Under the pieces are notes generated by a model, which saw only the letters and a program-made list of their open reading frames with translations, was not told where the DNA came from and ran no database searches. The position numbers and the translations under genes were made by a program. From assembly GCA_016169945.1 (NCBI GenBank), contig JADLSH010000143.1:62001-126000 (forward strand): 64,000 nt of DNA, read 5' to 3'. Source of the stretch: Trachythela sp. YZ-2020. Its lineage: Eukaryota; Cnidaria; Anthozoa; Malacalcyonacea; Clavulariidae. Of the stretch, positions 49,201-60,630 are shown in pieces; positions within the stretch are counted from its first letter, which is position 1, and the number at the start of each line of letters is the position of its first letter.

Positions 49201-49248
49201 GAATTCCGTCTGGCTGCTGCATTCACATCCGACACTACATTCACGTGA
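37222..49248 (+). CDS. RAB3GAP1: Rab3 GTPase-activating protein catalytic subunit
   Basis: With RAB3GAP2 this protein acts as GAP for Rab3 and GEF for Rab18 at ER and vesicle membranes. 27 exons, phase-consistent, 1049 residues: 37222-37248, 37333-37385, 38059-38134, 38622-38705, 38918-39032, 39157-39244, 39564-39683, 40175-40340, 40490-40671, 41126-41194, 41316-41389, 42059-42151, 42340-42497, 42889-42987, 43081-43171, 43306-43387, 43468-43522, 43942-44271, 44577-44714, 45518-45647, 46000-46136, 47484-47621, 47979-48075, 48189-48289, 48383-48598, 48743-48790, 49066-49248. Landmarks: V-F-E-I-T-D-F-T-T-A-S-E-W-E-R at the start, H-H-K-W-R-R, D-P-x-Q-A-P-x-W, G-E-P-L-Y-I-P-V-T-Q, E-P-A-P-M-T-E-D, the catalytic-region R-R-Q-K-R-L-F-D-E-T-x-E-A-E-K, G-R-E-F-I-L-R-T, and the S-D-T-x-F end. 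For exon 22, the acceptor at 47483 was chosen because the nearer one breaks frame. Confidence 0.95.
37767..37840 (+). repeat. tRNA-derived SINE-like fragment
   Basis: CTCGGTAGCCAAGTGGTACC resembles a tRNA 5' half with A-box, and CTTGTAA resembles a Thr-type anticodon loop; the T-arm is degenerate. It is followed by GGGTTAGGGTGGGG. More likely a SINE head or tRNA pseudogene than a functional tRNA. RAB3GAP1 intron 2. Confidence 0.35.
38338..38584. mobile_element. Dimeric TTAACCCATTAACTGG repeat, copy 1
   Basis: Two tandem half-units of about 120 bp, each opening with TTAACCCATTAAYTGGYAGT, with GACAAGTAAAAT and GGGCACATCTGGG inside and a closing TGGGTTAA. Paralogous to 51711-51958. RAB3GAP1 intron 3. 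Confidence 0.8.
39355..39500. repeat. CAACTTGT/ACAAGTTG repeat
   Basis: Same word set as at 2221-2520 and 7361-7560 (ACAAGCTG, CAACTTG, ACAAGTTG). RAB3GAP1 intron 6. Confidence 0.6.
39699..40119. repeat. 17-bp minisatellite, about 25 copies
   Basis: Unit GTGACGTGATTTCAAGC repeated almost perfectly; every unit carries TGACGTGA, one base from the CRE palindrome. RAB3GAP1 intron 7. The low divergence implies recent expansion. Confidence 0.97.
40898..41106. mobile_element. Foldback MITE (TACGGGAGAAAATAAGTCGC family), full copy
   Basis: Ends TACGGGAGAAAATAAGTC and GACTTATTTTCTCTCGTA. Multiple internal GTCGCGAC palindromes and AAGACGCG repeats make almost the whole 209 bp self-complementary. RAB3GAP1 intron 9. 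A second, interrupted copy is at 49943-50056. Confidence 0.85.
41460..41992 (+). mobile_element. LINE 3' remnant
   Basis: Overlapping frames (41492-41680 and 41592-41816) together encode the end of a non-LTR reverse transcriptase: R-L-M-Y-K-V-L-H-N-M-A-P, then N-L-R, then K-x-S-V-S-F-R-G-P-K-I-W-N-S-L. A frameshift separates the two parts. The element ends with a TACC microsatellite, as many LINE tails do. Dead and 5'-truncated; RAB3GAP1 intron 11. Confidence 0.8.
42582..42710. mobile_element. Small foldback element
   Basis: GTTTATTATAGTGATTT and AAATCACTATAATAAAC are perfect inverted repeats about 60 bp apart, with weaker pairing (ATATCATACAC / GTGTATGATAT) outside them. RAB3GAP1 intron 13. 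Confidence 0.75.
42728..42857. repeat. Dispersed repeat, copy 2
   Basis: Partner of 22771-22897; ends at the same TTAATGAGTTTGAGAAG. Confidence 0.75.
43715..43920 (+). repeat. SINE-like sequence with B-box-like word
   Basis: GTGAGTTCAATTCCTGCTCG resembles a tRNA-derived B box and T-arm and is followed by TCTCCGGTTATTTCCCCC. It may be a tRNA-derived SINE fragment. RAB3GAP1 intron 17. Confidence 0.35.
44697..44994. repeat. 73/74-bp tandem repeat copying an exon end plus splice donor
   Basis: Four copies starting 44697, 44770, 44844 and 44918. The first copy begins inside RAB3GAP1 exon 19 (GACATGGAGGCGTTCAAG) and continues across its GTAATA donor into the intron; the other three repeat both parts. 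Four identical donor sites therefore stand in a row. Confidence 0.95.
45140..45384. mobile_element. Foldback MITE (TAGGGAGCTTTA family)
   Basis: TAGGGAGCTTTA and TAAAGCTCCCTA ends with almost continuous internal complementarity (CGTAGTCGT, CTCGCAAAAGTCG). About 245 bp, no coding. RAB3GAP1 intron 19. Confidence 0.85.
45761..45862. repeat. CATAC microsatellite
   Basis: About 20 units of CATAC with one interruption (CATATCATAC). RAB3GAP1 intron 20. Open frames on the minus strand here are artefacts. Confidence 0.95.
46177..47343. repeat. 22-bp minisatellite, about 53 copies
   Basis: Unit ATCATTCTTACATGTCCTCT plus CT, varying mainly at CCT/TCT and ACATG/ACGTG. It fills most of RAB3GAP1 intron 21 and starts about 40 bp after the exon 21 donor. 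Because 22 leaves remainder 1 when divided by 3 and the unit lacks stops, all three plus frames stay open for 325-405 codons. Confidence 0.98.
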
Positions 49249-49440
49249 CATGACATCACAATTTGTTCACGTGATAATTCTACTTGTTTATGTGACAATC
49301 TCATTTGTTCACATGACAATTTCGTTTTTAATTTCATTTGTTCACGTGACAATCACATTTGTTCACGTAATATTAGTTCACTTGCCCTTCAAAAGCGCAA
49401 GTATAAACGTGATGCTATGTCACGTGACACGATAATCTGA
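49240..49440. repeat. TTTGTTCACGTGACAAT degenerate repeat
   Basis: Six or so degenerate copies of a unit containing the palindromic E-box CACGTG, starting at the RAB3GAP1 stop codon (ACG TGA lies within the first). Probably a 3' UTR. Confidence 0.7.
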
Positions 49441-49942
49441 CGCTTTGTCAAATGTGGTATACCATATATAAATATATAAATAATAATCAAATAAAATTCC
49501 CTGATATTTTTGCTGCCGAGCGCGAGCTATTCCTGACGCATTGTATTTCACTCGTTTCCTCTCGTGAGCTATGTGAATTAGTCAAAGCATAGTCAAAGCA
49601 AAGTCGATTCGTCAGTCACTCGTGACTCACTCGGTTGGTCGCATTATATGACGTCACAAATGCAATAATAATAATAATTTCATGTTTATTGACACATCAT
49701 CGCATAAAATGAATTACAATGACGTCACAGATGACGTAGATGACAAATATACATGCGCAAGGAGTTACGAACGCATTACGGATTTCACTCATCTAAGAGA
49801 ATTTCTTGAAGAAAAGGCATGTTGATTGCTGCCGAGTCTCAAAGAGGCATTGTTTGTCGTTCTGATTGCTATTCTTAACACTGCTTGCGCTTGCCGAGAG
49901 TGTCCAATCTTTTGCGCGATTTATTGCTCAAAGGGCCATTTA
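49441..49942. other. Intergenic, no gene seen
   Basis: AT-rich; ATAATAATAATTTCATGTTTATTG near 49668 looks like a reversed LINE or SINE tail. Nothing coding. Confidence 0.45.
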
Positions 49943-50056
49943 TACGGGAGAAAATAAGTCGCGACTTACATAAGACGCGAACACACTTGTATAAATGGTC
50001 AAATTCTAGTAAGTCGCGACTTAAATAAGAACAGGAGTTCAGGCTGTTCCACAATA
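49943..50056. mobile_element. Foldback MITE (TACGGGAGAAAATAAGTCGC family), interrupted copy
   Basis: Matches the left half of 40898-41106 through TTCAGGCTGTTCCACAATA, where another element (50057-50221) has inserted. Confidence 0.8.
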
Positions 50057-50221
50057 ATTCGCCGGTTGACTGTTGTGTAAAACTACTTGAAAAATACAAC
50101 AATAACTTCGACGTTTCGAGCGGAGCCCAACGAAGGGCCTCCTCTCCAACCGGCGAATCTTTGTTACACTCTACCAGGGCGCCTGACTCTACCCACACTG
50201 GCACAGCACGTTGTTGTGAGA
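50057..50221. mobile_element. Hairpin-plus-tail foldback element with 12-bp target duplication (nested)
   Basis: Family start CGCCGGTTGACTGTTGTG and tail CACTGGCACAGCACG. TGTTCCACAATA is duplicated exactly at 50045-50056 and 50222-50233. The host sequence is a copy of the TACGGGAG MITE. Confidence 0.85.
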
Positions 50222-50233
50222 TGTTCCACAATA

Positions 50234-50668
50234 GAATCCACAAGGGCTAGAATATTTTTGGATGATCCAGTTCTTTAGGAACATTGAGTCCAGTTTACGG
50301 AATTTTGCGGAGGTATAATTAAGCATATTAGGAAATTTTGGCATGTGGAAGCCCTAAAAGGAAGTAACGTTTGAACATGCCTTGCTTTTTCAAGGCTATA
50401 TACTCAAACATAATTCAGAATAGTGTGTTATGGTGATTTAAATTGGTAGGCTCTTTATGTAGCCCTACATTGCCCTACACGAAATGTATAATTTAACCCC
50501 AACCCCCACCCTAACCCTATATTAAAGATTTTGAAACACCTGCTGTCCAGAAATACCGGTATTTTTACTCCTACCGGCATTTCTACCCCAGCTGAACGCT
50601 GAACTTTGACAGGTGCAGTTCTCTGATTGGTCAGTTTTGCGTTTCCTCTGCTCCACACCGATGTAAAG
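50234..50668 (+). promoter_or_regulatory. DNAJB11 upstream region
   Basis: Contains an inverted CCAAT box (ATTGG at 50626-50630, 39 bp before the ATG). A full ER-stress element (CCAAT-N9-CCACG) is not present at canonical spacing. The rest shows nothing coding. Confidence 0.5.
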
Positions 50669-53600
50669 ATGGCGGCTGAAATGAGTAGGAAATGGATGCT
50701 TATTTTACTTGTTTTAGGCTTTTGCTTACAGATTTTAGCCGGGTAAGTTGCGTGGAATATTGTCCCTTACTCTACAAGTATTAATCCTTAACTTAGGATT
50801 ATTTATTCATTTTTAGGAGGGATTTTTACGCGATATTAGGAGTGACAAAAAATGCTAGTAAAAAGGATATCAAGAAAGCATATAGAAAACTTGCCATGAA
50901 ATGGCATCCTGATAAACACCCTGATGATGAAAAAGCTCATGACATGTTTCATGATTTGAGTACAGCTTATGAGGTATGAGAATCTTAAGTATATTTCCCC
51001 AAAAGTTAGATTCCTACACGATAAAATTGGTACTATTTAAATTTTTGTAAATAATTTCAATTAAGTTGTAATTTATATAAATATGGATAAATAGATAGAT
51101 AGTGAATGAATTCAGATCATGATAAGAAGAAATTTAGGTGTATTAAATTCGTTCTTTTCCCCTGGCCTTCAGAAGAAAATATGATGGACTCAGGAGTGCC
51201 TGTCATTCATGCCTAGCAGCTGGCTACGTTTATTTGTTGTTTTACTTTTGAAGTTATTCATGCAGCAGTTATTTCTAAGCTTATTTTTGTTAAAAAAGTG
51301 TGTTATAGTAGAGATGAGCTGATCATAGACAAAACATTGGCAGAGCTGATTAACGGCTACTTTTTATCACAATCAGCCGTTTGCCGTTCACTATCGGATC
51401 GGTCATTCTCTGCATAATTTCCCACAGACCAATCAATGTTGCCATTCCGAAGAAGTGAATTTCACGATGTTAGGACTGTAGACATCTCTAAGGGGACACA
51501 TTGCATATTAAAATAGTTGCTATTAAATAACAGATATTCAATTTGATTTAAATGATATTTTCTTTGGCAGGCTTTGTCTGATGATGAGAAAAGAAAAATT
51601 TATGATGCTCATGGTGAAGATGGCTTGAAGAAAATGGCTGGGGAAAATGGACATGACCCTTTTGATTCTTTTAACAGGTACATTGTATATATATATTATA
51701 CATCTACTATTAACCATTATCTGGTAGTACCCTACTACTGACCAGTAAAATTGTCTGGTGTTAGACAGAGTAAAATACTAAAGTAGGGCACATTTGGGTG
51801 CATTGCCAGCTGATGGGTTAACAGGAGACACTGGCAGATAGTTTTGTTAACCCATTAACTGGCAGTACCCTACCACTGACAAGTATTTAAAATTGTCTGG
51901 TGTTAGACAGAGTGAAATACTAAAGTAGGGTGCATCTGGGTGCATTGCCAGTTAATGACTAATTATTATGCAGTGCTGTGGTCTTTTTTATTACTTGGTC
52001 TGACACCAGACTATTTCACTTAAGTTACCTTATCTCACTATCAGAGTGCTAGACTCCTTTATTTACTACAATATTTTTGAGATCCATTTCCTTTCATTAT
52101 TTATATTTCAAACTTAACATTTCTAGTTTTTTTGGTGGTTTTAACTTTCACTTTGGTGGTTCGGATCACTCTCATCGACGAGATACTCCCAAGGGGGCTG
52201 ATATAGTAATGGATCTTGATGTGACATTAGAAGAGTTATATAGTGGAGAATTTATTGAGGTATTTCATGCACACATTGTTTACTACACACTTGAACCATT
52301 TATGGTTAGTCCAGAAACAAACTAGTCATAGTTCCAGTTCTGGCCATGTCTTTCCCTCACTCTAAAAAATGTTCTGGCCAGAACCAAGTTCCAGTGCACT
52401 CCTATCAGGTCTAAATATTGTTTTATACATGTCATTATAATTTTAATATATTTGTCATAACTCCTAAAATATATTCACGCCTGAAATTGATTATAATTTT
52501 TAACTATTCCCTAACCTACAGTACTTGCTAATAATGTAACAAATCCAGGTGATGCGATATAAACCAGAATCTGAGACCATTTCTGGCACAAGGAAATGTA
52601 ACTGCAGACAAGAAATGAGAACGACCCAACTTGGGCCAGGTCGTTTTCAAATGGCACAAGAAGAAGTCTGTGATGAATGCCCGGCTGTGAAATATGTGAA
52701 TAAAATGAAGAAATTAGAAGTTGAAATTGAACCAGGAATGCTTGGTGGACAAGAATGTTCCAGATTTGTTGGTGAAGGTTTGTATAATTATTCCATACTG
52801 ACTGATGTATCTCACGATTGTGCATATATTTAAAAAAGTATATCATTAACTATTTGTTTCAGGTGAACCACATATCGATGGTGACCCTGGCGATTTGAAG
52901 TTTATAATAGAAGAACAGAGGTAACTCCTTGCATCACATTCAATCAAGATTTGGTCTGGAAATTTGGCCAAGCTTTTTGTGGATGTTTATGGAGACAAAT
53001 ATCTCCTCAAACATTTTCTCCTGTTTATTTATTTAATTATACAGTAGATATAGCTCACTGCCAAGGCTGAGTGACTTGCAGGTTTTTACATGAAGTGTTG
53101 TTATTATTTAAGGCATTCCAGGTTTTACAGAGATGGAATGACTTTATACACCAATGTGACTATATCTCTTGTTGATGCATTGAATGGTTTTGAAATGGGC
53201 ATACAACATTTAGATGAGCATAAGGTATGTTCCTTAAACTACTACATAGCTCAGCTCAGAGGAGCGACACTGTCTGTGCGATCAATTATTTTTCAAATGA
53301 CCAATAAGGTGACTAGTAAGGTGACTAGTAAGATCCTTAAGTCCTGCCATACTGTACATATATACACGCCTCACTATACGACTATAACACAGACAAACTT
53401 ACATCAATGCAAAATTGTACATTATTACATTTGCACATAAGAATATTAGGGTACAAAACGTGTACTTTTTAGATGAAGATATATTACCATGAAATTTTAA
53501 ACCAAACGTTTTCTGGTTTTTGAAACAAACTAAATAATTATTTCTTGTGTTTCAGGTTCATGTAACACGAGAGAAAATTACGTGGCCTGGTGCTACAATT

Positions 53601-53997
53601 AAGAAGAAAGAAGAAGGAATGCCTAGTTATGAAAATAATAATTTGTTTGGTGATTTATTTATTACATTTGATGTGGAATTTCCTAGAGGGTCTTTGACAG
53701 CAGAGGAGAAGGAAGGTATGTTTTTATCAAACTTCCAGGAATTATTGTACTCCACATGGTTACTGTAGTCCAACGCACAAGTGGGCATTGCAGAAATCAC
53801 AGTGCTACATAGGCTTCGTATGAGTTGACAGAGTAGGTGTACAGTTCAGTTAAGGCCAGGTCTGGCTGTAGTTTGGGGGAATACGTTCTTCGTATTCGTA
53901 AAATGGAATGTTGATTTTTCATCATTTTTATCTCTTACTAGCGGTGGTAAAACTTATACAGCAAAAGTCCTCGCAGACTGTATACAATGGTTTATGA
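50669..53997 (+). CDS. DNAJB11: ER-luminal Hsp40 co-chaperone ERdj3
   Basis: Delivers unfolded clients to BiP in the ER lumen. Nine exons, in phase, 361 residues (human 358): 50669-50742, 50817-50973, 51571-51677, 52127-52259, 52549-52777, 52863-52920, 53113-53224, 53556-53715, 53942-53997. Order: signal peptide (about 25); D-F-Y-A-I-L-G-V opening the J domain with the W-H-P-D-K-H motif that triggers Hsp70 ATPase; a Gly/Phe segment (S-F-F-G-G-F); the substrate-binding domain with the ERdj3-specific Cys cluster (C-N-C-R-Q-E-M then C-D-E-C, disulfide-forming in the family); W-P-G and G-D-L-F-I-T-F near the second C-terminal domain; end V-Y-N-G-L. It stops two residues earlier than the human protein. 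AATAAA at 54597-54602 is a plausible poly(A) signal. Confidence 0.95.
51711..51958. mobile_element. Dimeric TTAACCCATTAACTGG repeat, copy 2
   Basis: Same dimer as 38338-38584 (TTAACCCATTAACTGGCAGT half-units, GTAGGGCACATTTGGG core). DNAJB11 intron 3. Confidence 0.8.
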
Positions 53998-54805
53998 ACA
54001 CGAGATGTTGAAGAATTCTAGTCAACTTCTATTTATGAATGAACTTGGCAGTCTTTTGTGTTGAAATTTTCATGATGCAAACACTCAAAACATGCATGGG
54101 AATGAATGACAAGTACAAGCAAGTCATACTGAGTGCAATATTGGACAGAGAATTTAATGAAAGCATCGAAGAAAACTAAGACGTTTTGAGCAAAGGCTGT
54201 TAGTCAGGTAGTTAGGAGTTGTAAGTATGTTTTATAACAAATCATGTCAACGAAGTGGCACTTAACTAACAATTAGATCGACCAAAAACACCGTTAATAC
54301 TTCATTACAAATTCATAATCCCAAATCGTCACAAATCCCTCCTTGGCCCGGGAGCCGATTCATAAGAGCGAGGCTCCCAGGCCAAGGAAATATTCATGAC
54401 GTCATTATCGAAAGGGTATCTCAAGCTTTATACGTACATTAATGGTCAACTCGAGCACGCTGTCCAAGCTGTATGTAAAAACTCGCGAGTCAAAATCGTT
54501 GTGTTGTCTAAAACGTTGTACTCGCTACTAACATTTTTGTATAACATACGTACTAACATAGTTAGTTTTTAAAAGAATGTTAAATAATTCCTTGTCAATA
54601 AAGAAATACAATTTTTCTCATTGTCGATTTTTCCCCGTTTTTGACCAGTCCACAATGTCCAGTCATTTCTATTTACTTTAATTGTCACATTTGGATTCTA
54701 CATGTTTCAAAAATCTTGACAAGACAACATTTTACATTCTGCGTACAAAAAGATTATGTTGTCAACTTATTTCATGGAAACGAAGTCCGTTTCGATCCAT
54801 CTTTA
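53998..54805. other. DNAJB11 3' UTR and ARMC8 3' flank
   Basis: The two genes converge here. A diverged foldback relic may lie near 54165-54230 (AAGACGTTTTGAGCAAAGGC, CAGGTAGTTAGG). CCTTGGCCCGGGAGCC and GGCTCCCAGGCCAAGG near 54342-54387 form an inverted pair. No gene. Confidence 0.5.
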
Positions 54806-57800
54806 TCAAGAAAACTGCTGTAAGGCTGTCTTCACTCTGGAAAATAAATAAACGATAACAATTTAGTTATCATCATAGAGAAAGTGATCTTGAGCGCTAG
54901 TGCGTAATACCTACTCGTTACTGAGCTAGCTTCTCTTTCATCGACATGCATGTTAATGAAAAGTGTGTATAATAATACGTAGTATCTAACCTGTCAAAAA
55001 GCAATAGATCAGCAGTTGTAGATAAATCTTGCAGTAACTTGAGGATGCCCATGTCACGAAACACAGTCTGTCTTTCTAATGCTCCTTCGTCCGTACTCCA
55101 AGCTAGGTTTGATATACAATATATAGCGGCCATCTTTAGTTGGACATTGTCTTGTGTGATGTAATATTTCAATCTTTTCAAAAGTCCTTCATCTGACATC
55201 AAATAGTCCTTTGCGGTCCTGCCATTCGCGATGTTCCCAAGGATACACAATGCCTGAGAAACATGAAAAAATGTTCTTTTCTCGTAAATCTACTTTAAGT
55301 AAATGAATGTAATCCCCGAACAAATTGAATTCGCGACCTAACGTTTCAACATGACATGTTATCGTCATCGGCTAAAAGGGCGACGATATTCATGTGGAAG
55401 ATAGGCAGATAGCTAGCGTCAGCACGCTTTCTGGTAGCCGTGAACTCAAAACCTTAATGGCCATTACCTGTTCTTTAACATCACAGATTTGAGGACCACT
55501 TTCATCTATGATTGGCTGCAAAGAACACATCACATCTCTGCCATGGAGAGCCATGATATGGTCGATATTCTAGTAAAAACACAGACACTTCAGTCCATAC
55601 ACTTTGATGAACATGGGTTCCGGTGTAGGCACCTTCGTAGATATGATTCTTTCCAAGAGAAATAATCTTTCTGTACTCACATCTCTTCCTGATAGAAGAT
55701 TTCTCATCAATCCCAGTGTCTTCATAACCACTTGAGTATCGACATCTTCCAATAAACTATAACAAAATTCAAATCAGTCATAGGATTTATAAGGGGTGCA
55801 CACTCGCAGGCAAATCCAAGGTGGCAAAAACCAATTTGAAAATTCCCCAAACCAATTTGAAAATTTTCCACAATGAAACAAACTTAGTAACGGTAGACTT
55901 ACTGAAATATCTGTCGTGTTCCAAGTTTCTCTAAAATTCTGTTTTTGGTATTTTCGTCAGATTGATACGCCATATTCTACAAAATAGATTGGGTAAACAA
56001 CTCAAACCATGCTATTACCTATAGTTTATACTTAGTTCTAAGAACAAAAACACGAGTTAAACATTTTACCATTAATCCCCAAACTCCGTTTAATCGCAAT
56101 GCATTGTTGTCATGTTTTGTGAGTGCAACCAATAGCTTCACGGCACCAGCTTCAAGGATTGACTAGAAAATAACTAGATTTCATATTGCTACATGGCATT
56201 CTACATTTTTAGGAGAATGGAAGCTCATTCAGTCACAACGTCTGGGTGTGCATAAGGGCTTATTCTAATGACTAAACATGATATCGAAAGCAAATCACAT
56301 GCGTCTCTCGTAAACTACCAATAATAATACTATGCCAATGACTTGGTCATTTTTACTTCACTTTATAGATCTTTACCTCTTTACTGGGGGAAAATTCCAA
56401 GAGTAGATTACATACAGCTGACGACGCGACTTTCAGAACTTCCTCTGATGCTCCTTGTAATAACTTCATTAATGGTTTCCATACAGCATTATCTTGAAAT
56501 GTTGTTCTCAGCTGATGAACAGATCTTGATAAACTGTGGAGACATTTCACTGCAGCCAGTTGAACCGTGATCCGTGAATCTTCGATTCCCATCACTACAT
56601 GGTCCATAGTTGACTCCGTTTCAATGATCTGTAAGAAAACAACATTTCTCATCTCCGCCAAGATGTTGTGTTTTCATCTTCGTATATTATGTGCTCTGGT
56701 TGTATAATGTACTTATTTTGATGTCGAACTGAACCACAGAGAGATCGGGATATTGTAAAACACATTGTTTTGCTAGGGAAACCAGCTTATGAAACAAAAT
56801 GTAGTTATGTCTAAATCCTATGAGCAATATTATATATTACACATATTAAGATAACAAATTACTTACTCTTTTTCGTATGTCCTCATCACTTGCCCCAAGT
56901 GAAGCAAAAGCTTTTAATGCAGTCTACAAGTAAAAAAGTAATCCACTATCAGAATGGCTGAGATTTATTATAACATATCTGTAACTTTTAACACCGAAAA
57001 TTTGGCAGCCATTTCGCTCAAATAAACCATGTTTAATTTGCGCAAAGATTTTATTCAGCAAGAATGTTCCTGTTTCAATTTGGCCACGCAAACATCAAGA
57101 AATCCGGCAGACTGAGTACGTTCTTGCAACAGTAACTTATTTCATCCCACTCATATCAGTCGCAAGGCAAATATTTAATCAAATATATATAAGCAATACA
57201 TCACCTCTCTCATTCTTGCATAATCTTCGTCATTCAGATCATTTTTTCGCAGATAGTTTGCTAAGGTTGGAATGAGATGATCAGCAATAGCAGCTGTTTG
57301 TTGTAAACCAGCATCTTCCTCGATCAAATATCCTGCAAGAAATATACTTCAATGAATAATACTTGTCGATATATGATGACTTGTAAGTACAAGGAGGTCC
57401 TTGAGCTAAAATCATCATGGAAATAAAGTGATTACCACACTCAGATATTCTTAAGAAAGTATAAAACTGAGAACGAATGACAAACTTACCCAGAACCTCA
57501 GCAGCTTCAGCGCGAATGGAAATTCCTTTTTCCTTTTTACAAAGTTTTACCAAACATGGCAGCACCTAAAATATTAAGAAGTTCTTATTTTCCACGCCAG
57601 AGAGCTACCACATTCAGTTACATTTTTGTGTACGGACCCGTCAACGCCCAACGGCGCCTTAACTACACTCACAGCATGCCTTTTCTCACGCCAAAACTTT
57701 CGTTCAAACATTTCGACAAAGGTAATAATAATAATAGACTTTATTTAAAGAAGGTGTAAATACAAGCAGTTTAGCAAAGCTAATCTTACACTGGGCCTTC

Positions 57801-60160
57801 AAGGTATAATGTCATTAAGCCAAACTGGACAGCGCAGTAATGTAAAAGAATTTCGTGAAATCCGTACCTTGAGACGAACCAATGGATCTGTTGTTGGAAA
57901 CGCTCCAGCACGACAAAGATTTGTTAGGCTATAGTTTGAGATAGATAAGAACTCGTTTTTTTCTCTACAGCCCTTTAATATTATATTTAAAAACTCCATT
58001 GTGTTTGAAAAGCATACCATTTTGCGGCAGACAGGCGGATAGCGTCAGGTTTATCCCCGGGTAATAATCTCTTCAATACTTCAATAAGACTTTCTTTTTT
58101 AAATGTCGCTGGAATAAAAACACATTTTATATGGTTAGATTTGAGGTATTTCAGATTTTCTTTTCTAAGATGGCCAAACATTTACCTGTTTTCATCATAT
58201 CAGCAATGACTTCATTTTCTAATGATAAAGCGGCGTAACATTGTAGAGCAGGTAGCTGTAGTCTGGGATTACTACTGCCAACCAGTGGGACTAAAGCTTC
58301 TATTAAGCCACTTCGGGCCAGTAATGTCTGGTGACTTGAGTTCTATATGAAATACGAAAGATTACAAACACATTGAAGCACAAATGAGAACGCAGGGCTC
58401 AAAATAACGGCCGATAGGTCTTCGGTCAAAATGACCGGTCAGCTGGATTTTAGTTCGGTCAAAATCTGTTTTTGACCGGTCACTAATACGCATATACTAA
58501 CAGTGAAACAAATCATAAGAATTTGTTCAGAGACATCGCTTTTATTGTTTCGCGGTGACGTTCTAAACGCTCAAGACGTTAGTAATCACCGTGTATTTAG
58601 GTGAATAGGCAACGTTATCAGTGTTACTGTAGTGCTTTCAGGGAAATCTTTATCATAAGGATTTAAAATTCTAGCGGAAGGCATGAAAATGTGGCCGGTC
58701 AAAATGACCGCCGAGGTTTAAAAGTGACCAGTCAACATGCATTTTTGGCCGGTCATTGACCGTTGACCGGCCGTTATTTTGAGCCCTGTGAACGGTAATT
58801 TATACGTCACTGGTGGATAATAAGGTTATAATGAGAATTTTATAGTTTCTTTCAAATGAAACAAACTTTGCCATAAAGTGTATATAATGTTACCTGACAA
58901 CATCTTGCCAGTATGTGAGCTGCACATTCAGACTCAACATGTGTACCACATAGTAATTGTATCAGACAACTGATGTTTGAAGTGTCCTAAGAAAAGGAAC
59001 AAGTGATGGCATTTAGTAAGCAGTACTACTCCAAAGAAATGGAAAATTGGATGAATATTTACCTCATAAATGGGACCAACTGGTGTTTGGTGTGAAATAT
59101 AAAATGTTCTCAAAGAGCGGATACATGCTTCAGCCAATCTTCTATTAGAATTTTTTAACCCTGCATGGGAAACAAAAGACAGTAAAATAACCCAATACCA
59201 ATAGAGATGCCTGCAAAGGAGGCTGGTTGGTACATTTGTTTGTGCATACTGTGGTTTGCCTGGTGGAAGGAAAACTTCTTTTGCAGCCACAAAATAGTCG
59301 CCATCTTATTCACAATTTCTATTTATTTATCATCTTGTTTTTCTATTTGACTGTTTGTTTTTACTTGGTTTTTGTTGTTTGTCATTTGTATGTTGATATT
59401 TGTTTACCAGTCCATCTTTTACTCCTTTTTCTTACTTTGCCAAACTAATTTTTAAAGACTACTACTACGTAATTTCTAATCATAATTATTTATTCTGAGG
59501 ACAAACCTTGCAGAAATAATGGAATGATTGAGTGTGCCAAAAGGATTGTCACAGTTTCATCATCAGCTGAAAATGGTGGAGAAAATTTGCTTATCATTCT
59601 CTCTCAATTACACATATTGTGTTTTATACTTCTTTAAATGCTTAATTAGTTACCTCTGGCAAGACTCCCAAGGATTACAACTGCCTCTACAGCAAGATCG
59701 ATACTGGTTTGTTCTCTTTGCAACAATTCAACAAGACTAGGAATTCAAAAGCAGTTAAATATGTTTCATTTATTGGACATTAGCAACGATGTAGCAGGGC
59801 TGATCATATAGAGGGCCATTCATTGGCCCATGGTGTCAATGCACCTATATCATACTGTTCTTATAGGGGTATGTGGGCATACCAGTGAGCTCCAAACAAT
59901 GACTGACCTTGATGCAATATCAAGTTGAATAAATGCCTTTTTATTTGCCTTGCTCCCAATTACCACATTCTTTATATTTCTGTTAAACAAAAGATTAAAT
60001 ATCATATACTTTTATATGCATCTGTCACACATCCTGCATGGTAATTGTTATCAGGGTTGTATATAAAGAAAAAAAACAGACAATACCTAGCAGCTTCAAG
60101 ACTTATCTCTGCATCTGAAGATAGAAGTTGCTCAACTAAGCCCATTCCATCACCTGGATC
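54806..60160 (-). CDS. ARMC8: Armadillo repeat-containing protein 8 (CTLH/GID E3 ligase subunit)
   Basis: Scaffold of the CTLH (GID) ubiquitin ligase, corresponding to yeast Gid5. Nineteen minus-strand exons recognised, phases consistent, about 646 residues: 60087-60160, 59908-59979, 59654-59736, 59507-59566, 59063-59160, 58894-58986, 58186-58342, 58018-58108, 57868-57928, 57490-57565, 57205-57332, 56867-56923, 56377-56628, 56070-56162, 55903-55976, 55681-55756, 55468-55569, 54991-55253, 54806-54836. Armadillo repeats run throughout. Diagnostic stretches: [27 protein letters not shown], and A-L-Q-Q-F at the end, matching vertebrate ARMC8. The extreme N-terminus (about 15-25 residues) must lie in an exon upstream of 60160 that I could not identify. 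Confidence 0.93.
57722..57790 (-). mobile_element. LINE 3' tail remnant
   Basis: AATAATAATAATAGACTTTA reads on the minus strand as a 3' end with a short repeated tail, typical of truncated non-LTR elements. ARMC8 intron. Confidence 0.4.
58393..58788. mobile_element. hAT-like MITE, CAGGGCTCAAAATAACGG ends
   Basis: Terminal inverted repeats CAGGGCTCAAAATAACGGCC and GGCCGTTATTTTGAGCCCTG, with repeated GACCGGTCA words inside. The flanks share only an imperfect 8-bp duplication (6 of 8). The end sequence is typical of hAT MITEs. ARMC8 intron. Confidence 0.8.
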
Positions 60161-60308
60161 CTGATAAACATATTATGATGTATGATTTATAATGTTTTAT
60201 CCTGTGACAGTGTTGCAATAAATGTTATGTGCAATATTTATGATAAAGATATGGAATTTTGTTAGGATTAGGGGTTAAGGCCAACCTTGACCCCATAGCC
60301 ATTTGCAC

Positions 60309-60630
60309 TAGTATGTAACAGGTGTGTAACACCGTGTAACATTGTGTAATATTGGGTGACACTATGTAACATTGGGTAACACTAGTATGTAACAGGTGTG
60401 TAACAACATGTAGCATTGGGTAACACTATGTAACACTGGGTAACAGCATGTAACACTATGTAACATTGGGTAACACTATGTAACACTGTGTAACACTAGG
60501 TAACAGCATGTAACACTAGTATGTAACAGACCTGTGTGTAACACTATTTAACATTGTGTGACACTATATAACAGTGTGTAACACAATGTAACATTGGGTA
60601 ACACTAGTATGTAACAGGTGTGTAACAATG
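60309..60630. repeat. TGTAACACTATG-type degenerate tandem repeat
   Basis: About 25-30 degenerate copies of a unit near 11 bp (GTAACACTATG, GTAACATTGGG), with longer blocks such as GGTAACACTAGTATGTAACA repeated. Confidence 0.9.
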
